Source of the DNA: Nemertoderma westbladi
Lineage: Eukaryota; Xenacoelomorpha; Nemertodermatida; Nemertodermatidae
Direction: 5' to 3'
Assembly: GCA_032718475.1 (NCBI GenBank)
Contig: JAUCBJ010004844.1
Location: 1 to 49,640 of the forward strand
DNA length: 49,640 bases
A program made the translations under genes and the position numbers. The notes under the pieces were generated by a model. It had not been told where the DNA came from. It saw only the letters and a list, made by a program, of their open reading frames with translations, and made no database searches. This document shows positions 12,764 to 24,425 of this stretch, one piece after another. Within the stretch, counting starts at the first letter, position 1. Every line of letters starts with the position of its first letter.

Positions 12764-14163
12764 ATTCGAAAAAATACAGTTATGTAACTTGGATAAGAAT
12801 TAATAATTATTTGTTATGTCAACAACTGATATAAACCAAATATTTGAAACACACAGTTATATAACTTAATATCAGTTCAGTTAAAAACAGTTAAATCACC
12901 ATTATTGTGTCCATAATTAATTAATTAGTTCTAATTAATATAAATTATCAATCGCGAGTGACCAATACATATTGATTTTTCAACATGGTAGAAACCCATC
13001 CCTAGGCAGTGTGTGGAGTATTAGCGACATTGTTCATCATCATGCGGCGTTCAATGTAGTCTGTCCTAAAAAAAATATTAACAATAATTCAGATAGATCA
13101 ATTAATTAGTACAAACTAATAGTAATAGTATCTTGACTTATAGTTTTAAAACATATTTATATTGCGTATAATTTACACAATATAATTTATAAATACTTCC
13201 CAAAACTAAGAACTAGAAATATTATCGGAACCTCTACAACAGTTTTATTAAACGGCCGTCGTCATATCCAGAACATCAAACTTTCTTATAAGCGACTTGT
13301 AATTGAATTGAATCCAGACCGTAAATGAATTTCGCCAACACAATGAATGTTGTATTATTGTGATTTCATAAGTTTCTCTCTATCGTCTATAGCGGTGGGG
13401 CTACGGCAATATAACAATCCTTGAGTTCTTATTGGTCAGCAACAACTGGGATGGGGGGGGGGGGGGGGGGGGGTAAGTCAAGAATTAATTGATTTCGTAA
13501 AAAAAGTTAAAGTAATGGATAAATAAATATTGTTCTTTATAAAAACAAATGTAACTAGCGTTCTAATTAACGAAATTTAGTGATTTTTAGCTCATTTAAA
13601 AGCTACACATTTCAGCATTATAAATATGTTAATAGATCGTATTGAAACTCAATGGAAGTTACTGTTTAATCCATTCCATTCAATTCATTCCATTACATTA
13701 ACTCGCTTCCTATTGCGTGCCACGGCATTTAATTCACACAATTTGTAGGCTATAATAACCCTGAGTTGAACTGTATTGTTATATTATTGCTACAGAGAGT
13801 TTAAATGTATTTCAATAACATGACGTGATGTAATAGGAACCTTGTACTGTAGATATGTATCAATGTATGACATCGTTATATTTTATATTAGATAAATTAC
13901 ATTTAATTAACCAATCATAATTGCGGACAAAACCAAACATTACCAAAGCACTATTTATAGTCAATATTATATATTAGTAAATACACTCCAATCCTCAAGT
14001 AAGTTTTCTGCTTTGTAATGTCGAATACAGAAAAGGTTTATATATGTTATCTGTATTTTCCCTCTCGAAAATTAGCTAGGCCTACAACATAAGGGAAGTG
14101 TATATCACTGAATATGACAATCTAACATATGTTATTAAATTAATAATAATAATTAAAACAATT
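12764..14163. other. Upstream region of exon copy B; poly-G tract
   Basis: Near-identical to 4166-5563. The poly-G run is 21 bases (13453-13473). It retains the 296-bp block (13835-14130) that is missing before exon C. No gene recognised. Confidence 0.6.
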
Positions 14164-14559
14164 ATGTTTGACCTTATTAAAGTTGGTGTGGTTGGTGTTT
14201 CTGGAAGCGGAAAGACAACATTAATTGATAACCTAACGAGTTGTAATAGAAAACGTAGTACCGAGATCCTTCCTACGGAATATGGGGCAATCATTAAAAA
14301 TAGATTTAATGATTCCATCGAATTATGGGATATCCCAGATTTGGACACCGGAATACAAAGTTTCGACAAGTTGGATTCAAACGTTACAGATATGACGTCA
14401 TACCATTTATGTCTTGTGTTCGGTAGTCATCGTTTTCGTCTGGAGGATTATCACTGGATCAAATCGGCCGGTTTCAATAAAGTAATTTACGTTCGTAGTA
14501 AATTTGATTTGGATTTGGATTCTCAGAAAGACGTTAATCGTGTCTCTATTGGTTTAGAG
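14164..14559 (+). CDS. IRG-like G-domain exon, copy B (candidate alternative first exon)
   Basis: Encodes 132 residues, with the same motifs as copy A: P-loop GVSGSGKT, WDIPD, RFRLED and VRSKFDLD. The exon closes at GAG before a GTTAGT donor in phase 0, which matches the acceptor of the exon at 40898. It differs from copy A by a 6-bp in-frame insertion and one synonymous change, and from copy C by Asn/Ser at residue 49 and the absence of one Asn codon. The flanks carry indels that are not multiples of three just after the donor (14605-14640 versus 5995-6005). No exon 2 follows in this unit. Status is as for copy A: alternative first exon or orphan duplicate. Confidence 0.6.
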
Positions 14560-16371
14560 GTTAGTTTATGGTGGAATTTTTGGTGGAAATGTTTTATATT
14601 TCTCAAAGAATTCTTGACAGAAATTAGTAACTTTAATTTGTCAAGTTTTTTAGTACTGTTTCGACGTACCCGTTACTTTAGTTAAAAGGGTTAGTTTTCA
14701 GTTGGCTGCGTTTAAAAAGTAATTAAATTAAATTACACTCAAATTAAGTTGCCAATTTACAGGGTTGCCACTCAACAGGAAAAGTTAGAATTGTCAGAAT
14801 TATAATAATTGTTTCCATGGAATTAACCAGGAAATGGTCCGGGGTTCGATATACCGGTACATAACTTTACGTTTCGTTGGCGCGGCTGGCCATGTAACTT
14901 CCATACACCATAAATGGTGACTCAAGGTTCAACTTGGTACTGAATTATATAGGTACACTATATTGGCTCGCGTGTCTTTTGTCAGTCATTGGTATGATGT
15001 TGTTTTAATTTACCGATATATTATTAAATATTAAAATTTGTCAGGGTATTTTTTCATAAGTCAGGAAAGTGTCAGAGAGAGGACAAGGAAAATTGCTACT
15101 GAAATAGGGTGGCATCCCTGTAATAGCGAAACATGGAAAACGTATGTAAATGCAATATCCATGCGGACTAACTTAGTAAGGATAAACTTCTAGAACACGT
15201 CTTGAGTATTCTCCATTGTTGGGGTCCGCACTAGACTGTCGTTCCAACTCCCTGTAATCCCAAGACTCGTGGTCTCCCGCTAAGCGGCGCTGATAAACCT
15301 CTCCCAGCACCCAGGGTTACAACTTTCATTGTGAGTTTCTTGAACGGCCGGCCGCGGTTCCTCTTGAGTAAACCTGAGTAAATGAATTTAAATAATAAGT
15401 TAATTAATAAGTGAAGTCTTCTTATAGTAAGTCTAGCTCCATTGTAATTATATACGTGATTATAATAAATAAATTACCTTTCTTGTAATTGTCCCCGATC
15501 CCGAAACACTTTAATATAATATTTGATTGCGAACGAATAATTAATTATTGTAATCCGACGTAACAACTACCTACGGTAAGTAACACAGAAGTATTGTTAT
15601 TGAATGAAATGACACTGGCCGTTGCCTTTGTATAAATAAAGCCCACTGAATGTAAACTGAAACAAGTAGGCTACGGTCGCGTAGGCCTGATTGAGATGGT
15701 ATGCGCGAACAACTGTCTGTGAACTCTCTATGAACTCTGTGGTTGTATTAAAGAACGTTGTGTCAATGTAATAATAATGGATGGCTATGGCTAGCAAGGT
15801 AACAATGCAATGCGCCTGTACGCAGTGACTATAGTAAAGAACTCATTAGCATAATTAGATTGGATATTGCCTTGAATGGACGCCATCTTGAATGGATACG
15901 TTGAGTGAAAACACAGGAACATGACGTTGGATTGGGCTTATTTAAGTATCTCTTGAAAAAGTAAATATACCACGAGACTCGTCATGTTGCATTCCATAAG
16001 ATGTATATATTTTGAATATAATTTTTGATAGTATAATAGGAGTTTTTGCATAAAAACTAGCTTAAAACGCGATATTTTTTTGGAAAAAGCCGGGTTTAGC
16101 AAGATGAGTTGGTTGGGATGTCAACAAAGCTTCTGATTCGCTGTTTCTGTGGAGACAAAGGGAAAATAGCTTCAACCATTATAGATTTAACATTAAGTGA
16201 AGGGGAATAATGGTTGGTCTTTTTCACAGAATTTTCGCCTGTACATTATTTGGAAAAGTTGAGGGTTTGATGGCGGGAAAGTGACAGATTCGGGAACTAG
16301 ATTGAATTTTGCCTACAACTTTTTTTTTTTAGCTACTCTTGAGAATGATGTTTTCTATGTTTAATTAGAAT
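14560..16371. other. Tail of unit 2
   Basis: Near-identical to the tail of unit 1 until about 15525, then diverged. 15640-15680 still resembles 7285-7320. No gene recognised; the short minus-strand frame at 15597-15797 has no recognisable features. Confidence 0.55.
14760..15120. mobile_element. MITE-like element, copy B
   Basis: Same CAGGG-ended, TA-flanked non-coding element as at 6132-6493, in the same position relative to the exon. Confidence 0.5.
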
Positions 16372-16756
16372 TTTAAATACTAACTTTCTCCCCACCATTG
16401 AACTAATGGTAGCGTTTGAACGAATGAGAATTCTTCCTGGCTAAAATGACATCATGGTTAATGACTGAGCGTGGCTTAGAAACCACTAGTGTATTCTGAA
16501 AATAATGAAAACTTTGGCGGCCTGTAACTTTGGTTGACGTGGATGAAATTGGCTGATTTTAAGTTCATTAGAATTACTTTCTATTCATATTAAGTACTAA
16601 TTAAAACGAACTAGAATAACCTTATTTGAAATTATAGTTATAATAACATAGTTGATACAATGGATCAAACGGGCCAGCAGGGGTATGTATGGTAATTGCC
16701 TATGCATTGCGGCTAAATGCCATGGTATGTATCATTATGTAAATGCTTGTGAAATG
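16372..16756. other. Preamble of unit 3a
   Basis: Non-coding segment repeated at 29554-29943. The later copy has about 12 extra bases after ATTAGAATTA. It is a diverged relative of 8005-8200 before the unit 2 array. No gene. Confidence 0.7.
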
Positions 16757-17908
16757 ATACTGGTATCGGTATCGGTAAATTGATATCGACATTGACTATT
16801 GATATTGGCATCGATATTGGTTATTGTAATTGGTATCGATATTGGTTATTTATATTGGTTATGGATATTGGTTATTGGTTATTGGTTATTGATATTGGTT
16901 ATTGGTGTCGATATTGGTTATTGATATTGGTTATTGATATTGATTATTGGTTAGTGGTTATTGATATTGGTTATTGGTATCGATATTGGTTATTGATATT
17001 GGTTATTGATATTGGTTATTGATATTGGTTATTGGTATCGATATTGGTTATTGATTATTGGTTATTGATATTGGTTATTGGTATCGATATTAAAAAGGTT
17101 ATTGATATTGGTATAGATATTGGTTATTGATATTGGTTATTGGTATCGATATTGGTTATTGATATTGGAATCGATATTGTGTATTGATATTGATATTGGT
17201 TATTGTTTATTGGTTATTGATATTGGTTATTGATATTGGTTATTGGTATCGATATTGGTTATTGATATTGGTTATTGGTTATTGGTTATTGATATTAGTT
17301 ATTGGTATCGATATTGGTTATTGATATTGGTTATTGATATTGGTTATTGATATTGGTTATTGATATTGGTTATTGATATTGGTTATTGGTTATTGATATT
17401 GGTTATTTATATTGGTTATTGATATTGATTATTGGTATAGATATTGGTTATTTATATTGGTTATTGGTATCGATATTGGTTATTTATATTGGTTATTGAT
17501 ATTGAATATTGGTTATTGGTTATTGATATTGGTTATTGATATTGATTATTGGTTAGTGGTTATTGATATTGGTTATTGGTATCGATATTGGTTATTGATA
17601 TTGGTTATTGATATTGGTTATTGATATTGGTTATTGATATTGGTGATTGGTTATTGATATTGGTTATTTATATTGGTTATTGATATTGATTATTGGTATA
17701 GATATTGGTTATTTATATTGGTTATTGGTATCGATATTGGTTATTTATATTGGTTATTGATATTGAATATTGGTTATTGGTTATTGATATTGGTTATTGG
17801 TATCGATATTGGTTATTGATATTGGTTATTGATATTGATTATTGGTTATTGATTATTGGTTATTGATATTGGTTATTGGTATCGATATTGGTTATTGATA
17901 TTGGTATC
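16757..17908. repeat. 13-bp TTGGTTATTGATA satellite, left of the LTR element
   Basis: Tandem TTGGTTATTGATA units with interspersed GGTATC hexamers. Because 13 is not a multiple of 3, short frames cycle through Ile/Asp/Gly/Tyr/Trp; these are not genes. The array continues on the far side of the LTR element at 24993. Confidence 0.95.
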
Positions 17909-18436
17909 TGTTAGCTTATCCAATTCCGCTAACACAAACCCATAGAGTGAGCCATAAAGCAATATTGGGAGCCTATTGTCAGCCCAGTAAACGGGGACAA
18001 TAGGCCCCAAAGGAGACACACACAATAAGGGTCAGGGGTTACTCCCCTGACAAGAGAGAGAACAGCAAGGGCGAAGGGAAGCACTTCAGAGGGGGGCAAA
18101 GGGTGCCAACAGGGGTATCAACCAATCAGAGGGGGGAAAGGCATCGATTGAGTAGCTATAAGGCCACCGTGCAATATAACCAGTTACCAGTAATCATACC
18201 GGTCAGTTATTCAGTTTACTCAGTCAGATCAGTAGGGTGGAACGGGGACTTCTGTCACCGTCCGCTACCGCCATTATATATTACCTATTGTGTCATACTA
18301 TGTTATATCAACTGTCAGACTATTATACCTTTATACATATTACCCAACATCAGAACTCTTTTACCTTTCACACACGGCGGGGACGCGTGGGCAGAAAACC
18401 CAAACGGATAAACCGGGATCCGTAGATCCCGTCACA
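17909..18436 (+). repeat. 5' LTR
   Basis: 528 bp beginning TGTTAGC and ending GTCACA. It differs from the 3' LTR by T/A near 18159, a missing A near 18303 and G/A near 18431. Small open frames within it are repeated in the 3' LTR and are not treated as genes. An AT-rich GCAATATAACC stretch could serve as a TATA region, but this is not established. Confidence 0.92.
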
Positions 18437-18525
18437 GTGACAGAACTAGATCCGCCCAGCTGCCCTGACAGAGATAGAATAGAGCTACCGTCCTAGCTAG
18501 CGACGACCAGCTACTAAAGACGAAG

Positions 18526-21500
18526 ATGAGTCGAGATAGAGGAACGACACCGCCGCGGACCCCGGACGACGATCTAACGATCCGCGAGGCCACGGCGAGA
18601 CGATACGAACCCACGACGCCGGTCGATGCTACGCCGACCACGTCGACAACGAGCAACCCGGCGAACCAAGATGTGGGGGGTCGTCTACAACCGGAGAGCG
18701 AGTCGAGGGAAGGAGACGAGAAGGGAGAAGAAGAGAAAGACGAGTCGACGCGGAGCGAGGGTCGGCATACCGATGTCACCGGTCAGCCACAGACCGAGGA
18801 CGACGGACGGTCCACCGGAACGGCGACGGTGGGGCCGCCGATACAACGCCGGACCCGGAGAGATGAGGGAGATGTCGGTACCGATGTCGCCGGCCAGCTA
18901 CAGGCCGAGGACGACGAACGGTCCACCGAAGGGGCGACGGTGGGGCCGACGGTACGACGCCGGACACGGAAGGGTAGAGGAGATGTCGGCAACGAGGACG
19001 TCGGAGTCGGCGACCGGCTCCGACGAGCCTACCTCGCGACCCGAGAGCGACTGAGAGAGGCCAAAGGAGGGGCGAAGATAGACGAGGTGAGACTGAGGAA
19101 ACGACTAGGTGAGTCGAATAGACACTTTGATTACCTAATGCGTTTTGGGCAGAGAGAACTAGCCGAGGAGAGGGCGAGGGGAGTTGCCAACGAACTGATT
19201 GAACTATGGGAGTGTAGGGGTATGGAACCTAGCGTAGTGTACGTAGGGCCATACTTAGTCGATGCCCGGGGAGTAAAATTAGTGGGTTGGAAGAGACCTG
19301 AGGAGGGCGAATCCGAGGTTAACTCCGAGGATTCGGTCTCGTCGGTCGGAGGAAGTTCCGGGAGGCGGGGGAAAGTTAGTAGGACGGAGGGGCGGCGGGA
19401 GTCCGTCGCAACCGATAAGTCTGCTACATCCTCCGCGAAAGAAAGAAGGGTGCTGAAAATAAATCTGACGCATGAATTAGCGATGGTGGCGACAGAGCAG
19501 AATGAGTTAGAGAGACGATTGAGAGAGGAAACCGCATGGTTGGAGAGAGAAAGAGAGTGGGCAAGGGAGGATAGAGAGAGAGTCAAGGAGTGTAGAGAGC
19601 GGGAGATGAGAGTAGAGAGCGAGCCGGCGAGCTGGTTTGATATGCTTGCGAGAGATACCGAGTTGGCCGAGCAAAGTTTACATGATTTGCGTGCCCAGCT
19701 AAGGGGGCTTGCGCAATATCAAGCCAAACTAGACCAGCGCCGACTAGAACTGGCGCGGTTGGAAATGTCAGAGAGTGAGACCCCACTTACAGACACCGGG
19801 CGAGAGAACCAGAGCTGGTGTAGCCGTACGGGCGGGGGGGGTAATAATAGTACGTTAGAAGTAGATAATATTAATAGTACCGTAGTAAATAACCCTAATC
19901 CCTTTATTGCAGCAAATAATATTTTACCGGGTAGTAGTAATTTAAATTTAAATACAAATATTCTAAATAATAATTTCAATTCAAACCCGCAAAATAATTC
20001 GAATAATAATTTAAGTTTAGAGAATAGTAGTGATCTAAGTAATTTAAATAATTTAAATAATAATCCCGTTTCAAATTCTAATAATTTAATTGATTTAACA
20101 AATAATATTGGGAATGGTGCTATTAATATGAGCGTGTCGGACGTACATAACCCGGCAGACGGTGGCCTGGTAGGCCACGTAGTTGGTAGGCAGGGGGTAG
20201 CGGGGTTGAGCCAACCCGAAGTAGGCCTGATGGGCCACGCAGTAGTAGAGAGAGAGGCGGGGGTGAATAGACCCAGCCGTAGTAGAGACAGTGCGTCGAC
20301 TAGAGAGGGGTGTAGAGACGAAGTAAGAGATAGTGAAGTAAGATGTGGCGAGTGGGGGGGAGCTACGGGCGCCCCACCACATAAGATTAGTGGCGAGAGA
20401 GGGGGGGCAGAGAATGCCCCACAAGAGGGACGCAGAAGTGTAGTAAGAGATAGTAAAGTTAGAAGTGGCGGGTGGGGGGGGGCTACGGGCACCCCACCGC
20501 GAGAGATTAGTAGAGAGAGAGGGGGGGCAGAGAGTGTCCCACAGCCGTCAGCGGATAATGCGCGGGCCGAATCAGGTAAACCGCAACACCCGGCGACGGA
20601 GAGTAATAGGGGGATTGCGAGTATCCCCAGCGGCGTGCGATCGAGCAGAGAGAGGCAGGTTGACGTCGCGAGAGGGCAGGCGAAGCGTCGAGCCCGATCA
20701 GAAGAGAGAAGAAGAACAGTGGAGTTTAACCGGGAGGTCGACGAGAGATCTCACGAGCCGGAATACTACACAGAAAAGAGAAGAAGAGAAGATAGTAGAA
20801 GAAGTGTCGCCACGAACGATAGCAGTGCGAGGACGGATAACGGACCGTCGACAGTAGAGATGGAGTTAGGGAGTCAGTGGGGTCGAACTTCGGGAGATTG
20901 CCGTCGCCCCGGAGAAACGCACCGCACGCCAAGAGAGGGGTACAGGACGTACCAATATGAAGACGAGAGCAGGATAGGGGATCGAAGGGAAACTTCCCGA
21001 CGTGATATAGCTGCCGATCGAGAGTACGGTAGTCGCGGGGAGATTCGAGATTCGCGAAGAATAAACTTCGGTTCGGAAGGGCACATGCAGACTGCAGGAC
21101 ATACTGTAGGCCTTACTGCACATACTATTATAGGCCATGCTGGGAGAGATAGAGTAGGCGATAGGGTAGCGCGAACGACGGAATTAAACCCGGAAGTCGC
21201 GGAGTACATACCGGTAGGTAGGCGAGAGGTAGGTAGGCCTATATCGGTACAGCAGCATGACTATAATACACAGGGACATAACATATATCCAGGGGAGGGG
21301 GGAGTTATTGGAGATAGACGTATGGGCCCCAATGTATTAACATCAACCCCAGTACCAAACATACCGGCTGGGGGGGGACAGGGTGACATTCCCCCATCAC
21401 AATATCGACAATATACCCCGATAGGAGCAAGAATATCGAACTCCCTGGACGAGAGCAGGTCGTGCGGACAGTCACCACCACACGCGGCCATACAGGGGAC

Positions 21501-22107
21501 TACCAGTCCACAGTTAGCTGGTAGTAGGGCCACACCGTGGCAGGGACAGAAAGAAAATAACACTATATATAATAAACACAATCCCAATATACCCAGTAGG
21601 CCGAGTCTAGACAACCAAAACATTAGATCGGTACATATAAACCTAAGCGCGATACGTGAAGGACTATACAGGAAACGTTATAATCCAGGATTCCAATGTC
21701 AATTACATCGGGACGGAACCCATAAGACCAGGAGTTGCAAGTACTGGCAAGCGTTGCCCAAACGAGATCGTGTAGCCTACACAGACGCAAACGGACTATG
21801 TCATCGATGTGTGGTAAAAGGACACAGATCCGGAGAGTGTTGGAAAGGGAGAGGATATGAAAGGACTAAACCAGGGGCAGAGAAGCCCATTAGCAAACAT
21901 AAGGGAGTCGGGAAAGTAGGAGGAGGCGTGTTGCATACACACGCAGGACGGACACAGTGCGAGGGGGCATTGCACGGGCAGACACCGCGTATACCGAGGG
22001 ACGAGCGGGGGTCGTCGAGGGCCTTAATGCCAGCGCACATACGAAGGGGGAGGCTAGCGGAGGTAGTGTCGAAGAGAGTGTGGCGAAGAGTTAGAGGGCG
22101 CATATGA
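18526..22107 (+). CDS. gag: Gag-like protein with tandem zinc knuckles
   Basis: 1193 residues, a long Gag that probably packages the element's RNA. The N-terminal third is Arg/Glu/Thr-rich and likely disordered. A charged coiled-coil-like stretch lies at about 310-415. An Asn-rich, AT-rich island spans about 439-530. Two near-copies of a segment with WGGATG and ERGGAE follow (about 600-675). Near the C-terminus are CX2HX4HX4C (1058-1071) and a canonical CX2CX4HX4C knuckle (1092-1105), the paired arrangement seen in BEL/Pao-type Gag. No capsid domain is recognisable by eye and no protease motif was seen. The ATG at 18526 follows the 5' LTR by 89 bp. The ORF is intact, consistent with selection or very recent insertion. 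It ends in a basic tail and no pol follows. Confidence 0.82.
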   Translation: MSRDRGTTPPRTPDDDLTIREATARRYEPTTPVDATPTTSTTSNPANQDVGGRLQPESESREGDEKGEEEKDESTRSEGRHTDVTGQPQTEDDGRSTGTATVGPPIQRRTRRDEGDVGTDVAGQLQAEDDERSTEGATVGPTVRRRTRKGRGDVGNEDVGVGDRLRRAYLATRERLREAKGGAKIDEVRLRKRLGESNRHFDYLMRFGQRELAEERARGVANELIELWECRGMEPSVVYVGPYLVDARGVKLVGWKRPEEGESEVNSEDSVSSVGGSSGRRGKVSRTEGRRESVATDKSATSSAKERRVLKINLTHELAMVATEQNELERRLREETAWLEREREWAREDRERVKECREREMRVESEPASWFDMLARDTELAEQSLHDLRAQLRGLAQYQAKLDQRRLELARLEMSESETPLTDTGRENQSWCSRTGGGGNNSTLEVDNINSTVVNNPNPFIAANNILPGSSNLNLNTNILNNNFNSNPQNNSNNNLSLENSSDLSNLNNLNNNPVSNSNNLIDLTNNIGNGAINMSVSDVHNPADGGLVGHVVGRQGVAGLSQPEVGLMGHAVVEREAGVNRPSRSRDSASTREGCRDEVRDSEVRCGEWGGATGAPPHKISGERGGAENAPQEGRRSVVRDSKVRSGGWGGATGTPPREISRERGGAESVPQPSADNARAESGKPQHPATESNRGIASIPSGVRSSRERQVDVARGQAKRRARSEERRRTVEFNREVDERSHEPEYYTEKRRREDSRRSVATNDSSARTDNGPSTVEMELGSQWGRTSGDCRRPGETHRTPREGYRTYQYEDESRIGDRRETSRRDIAADREYGSRGEIRDSRRINFGSEGHMQTAGHTVGLTAHTIIGHAGRDRVGDRVARTTELNPEVAEYIPVGRREVGRPISVQQHDYNTQGHNIYPGEGGVIGDRRMGPNVLTSTPVPNIPAGGGQGDIPPSQYRQYTPIGARISNSLDESRSCGQSPPHAAIQGTTSPQLAGSRATPWQGQKENNTIYNKHNPNIPSRPSLDNQNIRSVHINLSAIREGLYRKRYNPGFQCQLHRDGTHKTRSCKYWQALPKRDRVAYTDANGLCHRCVVKGHRSGECWKGRGYERTKPGAEKPISKHKGVGKVGGGVLHTHAGRTQCEGALHGQTPRIPRDERGSSRALMPAHIRRGRLAEVVSKRVWRRVRGRI

Positions 22108-22283
22108 GGGCAGCGGGAGAGTGCCTACCGGAAGGAGGGGCACCTGAGAATGTTTAGTCGTCCAAAGTTTTGGACTGAGGGGGGTGGGAATGAGGGCGAG
22201 ACGCCCTTCCCACGCACAAAATATAAAATAATTATTTAATTAAAAATAAGAAAATAATTAAATAATAGAGTAGGTAGAAGTTA
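22108..22283 (+). other. Post-gag segment with polypurine-like and AT hairpin sequences
   Basis: Contains TCCAAAGTTTTGGA followed by a G-rich purine run (about 22160-22195), similar in style to the polypurine region before BEL-type 3' LTRs. It is followed by an inverted repeat with 12-bp arms, ATTATTTAATTA at 22231-22242 and its complement at 22255-22266. This may mark the scar where pol was lost. Confidence 0.45.
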
Positions 22284-22285
22284 GG

Positions 22286-22319
<34 letters not shown>

Positions 22320-24050
22320 AAGGGTGGTACGTAGTACCTAGTTAGAGTTAGAGTTAGTAGGTACGTAGTACCGTTAGAGAGTTAGAGTTAGAGTTAGTAG
22401 GTACGTAGTACCTAGTTAGAGTTAGAGTTAGTAGGTGCGTAGTACCTAGTTAGAGTTAGAGTTAGTAGGTACGTAGTACCTAGAGTTAGAGAGTTAGTAG
22501 GTACGTAGTACCTAGAGTTAGTTAGAGAGTCAGTAGGTACGTAGTACCTAGTTAGAGTTAGAGTTAGAGGGTACGTAGTACCGATAGTTAGAGAGTTAGT
22601 AGGTACGTAGTACCTAGTTAGAGAGTTACTAGGTACGTAGTACCTAGTTAGAGTTAGAGTTAGAGGGTACGTAAGTACCGCTAGTTAGTTAGAGTTAGAG
22701 GGTACGTAAGTACCGGTTAGAGAGTAAGAGTTAGAGGGTACGTAAGTACCGGTTAGAGAGTAAGAGTTAGAGGGTACGTAAGTACCGGCTAGAGAGTAGG
22801 AGTAGTAAGAGGGTACGTTGTACCGCTAGCTAGTAGAGAGAGCTAGAGTAGTAAGAGGGTACGCTGTACCGCTAGCTAGTAGAGAGAGCTAGAGTAGTAA
22901 GAGGGTACGTAGTACCGCTAGTTAGGGGTGTTAGTAGTAGCAGTAGAGGGTTGTGGGCACCGTAAGCGCCACGTAGTTAGAGTTAGTAGGGAATGCGCTG
23001 AACTTAGTGGGGCACGGGCGTGATGATGTGTTTGATGTAAGAGCAGGGTATGTTAATTAGGGTGGGTGCCGGGCACAAGAGGTGCCGGGCACAAAAAGAG
23101 TTAGTAGAGTTAGAAGGTGCCGGGCACAAGAGGTGCCGGGCACAAAAGGAGTTAGTAAGAGTTAGTAGTAGAGTTAGTTGAGTTAGTAGAGAGTTAGTAG
23201 AGTTAGTAGAGAGTTAGTAGAGTTAGAAGGTGCCGGGCACAAGAGGTGCCGGGCACAAAAAGAGTTAGTAGAGTTAGAAGAGAGGTAGTAGAGTCAGTAG
23301 TAGTTCACATAATTAACGTACCCACTCTGCCGGCACTCAGAGCGTCACGTGTAGGCGATGAGACGTAAAGGGGGAGTAGAGGAGTGGTAGAGACGGGCAC
23401 ATAGGGTGCCAGGTAGTAGAGTTAGAGAGTTAGAGATAGAGTAGAGTGGTAGAGACGGGCACATAGGGTGCCAGGTAGTAGAGTTAGAGAGATAGAGTAG
23501 AGTAGTAGAGAGGGCACATAGGGTGCCAGGTAGTAGAGTTAGAGAGATAGAGTAGAGTAGTAGAGAGGGCACATAGGGTGCCAGGTAGTAGAGTTAGAGA
23601 GGTAGTAGTGTAGTAGAGAGGGCACATAGGGTGCCAGCTAGTAGAGTAGAGCAGAGAGGGCACATAGGGTGCCAGGTAGTAGAGCTAGAGAGGTAGTTGA
23701 GTAGTAGAAGGGCACATAGGGTGCCAGATAGTAGAATGGTTGTGGGCACCGCAAGCGCCACGTAGTTAGAAGAGTGGAATAGAGTTAGTAGAGCTAGTTA
23801 GTAGAGTTAGCAGAGCTAGTGGAGTAGAGTTAGCAGAGCTAGTGGAATAGAGTTAGTAGAGCTAGTTAGCAGAGTTGGTAGACTCAGAGGGGTCAAGTAG
23901 AGTTAGTAGAAGTAGAAAGTTAGTAGGAGTTAGTTAGACTTAGTAGAGAGTTAGAGTCAGTAGAAAGTTAGAGGCTCTCAGTTAGAGCTAGAAGTAGTAA
24001 GAGTTAGTAGTTAGCAGAGTTAGTTAGATAGTTAGAGTTAGTAAGCAGTA
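22284..24050 (+). repeat. GTTAGAG repeat region with an array of short hairpins
   Basis: Starts with a GTTA run (about 22285-22318), then GTTAGAG/AGTTAGTAG repeats punctuated by short inverted repeats. 22320-22920 has GGTAC-loop-GTACC with loops GTA, GTAA, GTT or GCT. 23065-23265 has paired GTGCC-G-GGCAC. 23395-23730 has GGCAC-ATAGG-GTGCC. Two copies of a GTGGGC...GCGCCAC hairpin lie near 22952 and 23749. No open reading frame of note. It occupies the place where pol would lie. Confidence 0.85.
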
Positions 24051-24425
24051 GGTAGATAGTATGATAGCACAGGGGTAGCATTAGAGATTAAAGCCTTAGG
24101 GAGTGACAAGAGAGTGGAGAGGTAACTAGTGCGGAGTGCGAAGAGAGCGTGGGCGCAATTCAAGTGTGGGGGAGGAGAAGTGAGAGGAAGAGTGTGGGAC
24201 GAGGAGGTCCGGGGGTATGCGAGAGTTGGAGTAGAGTGGTGAGAGTGTTGGGGAAACAAAAATTGTGTGAGAGAAGCGCACGATCGGCCCGACACGAGAC
24301 GCCAGAGGGTAGTGACATCATACCCATAGGGAGCGGCCTGGAAAGCCGACTCCGAAAAAAAATATACCCACCCCACACCCGATGCTAGATCGGGATCCAG
24401 CGGAATTGTAGCGCACTTGAGTTGG
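24051..24425 (+). other. 3' untranslated part of the LTR element
   Basis: G-rich, non-repetitive sequence between the hairpin array and the terminal hairpin. Overlapping short frames exist on both strands (24038-24388) with no recognisable features. No gene called. Confidence 0.55.

Noticed and set aside
16780-17624. Short ORFs rich in Ile, Asp, Gly, Tyr and Trp (also at 25906-26864 and 29974-32735)
   Set aside because: They are frames of the 13-bp satellite and repeat exactly with it.
18103-18425. ORFs inside the LTRs
   Set aside because: Short, overlapping in several frames and lacking any motif; they lie in the repeat that controls the element.
18437-18460. tRNA primer-binding site after the 5' LTR
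   Set aside because: The sequence GTGACAGAACTAG does not begin with TGG, so a standard match to a tRNA 3' end could not be supported.
19131-20492. Minus-strand ORFs across gag
   Set aside because: Shadows of the GC- and purine-rich Gag ORF.
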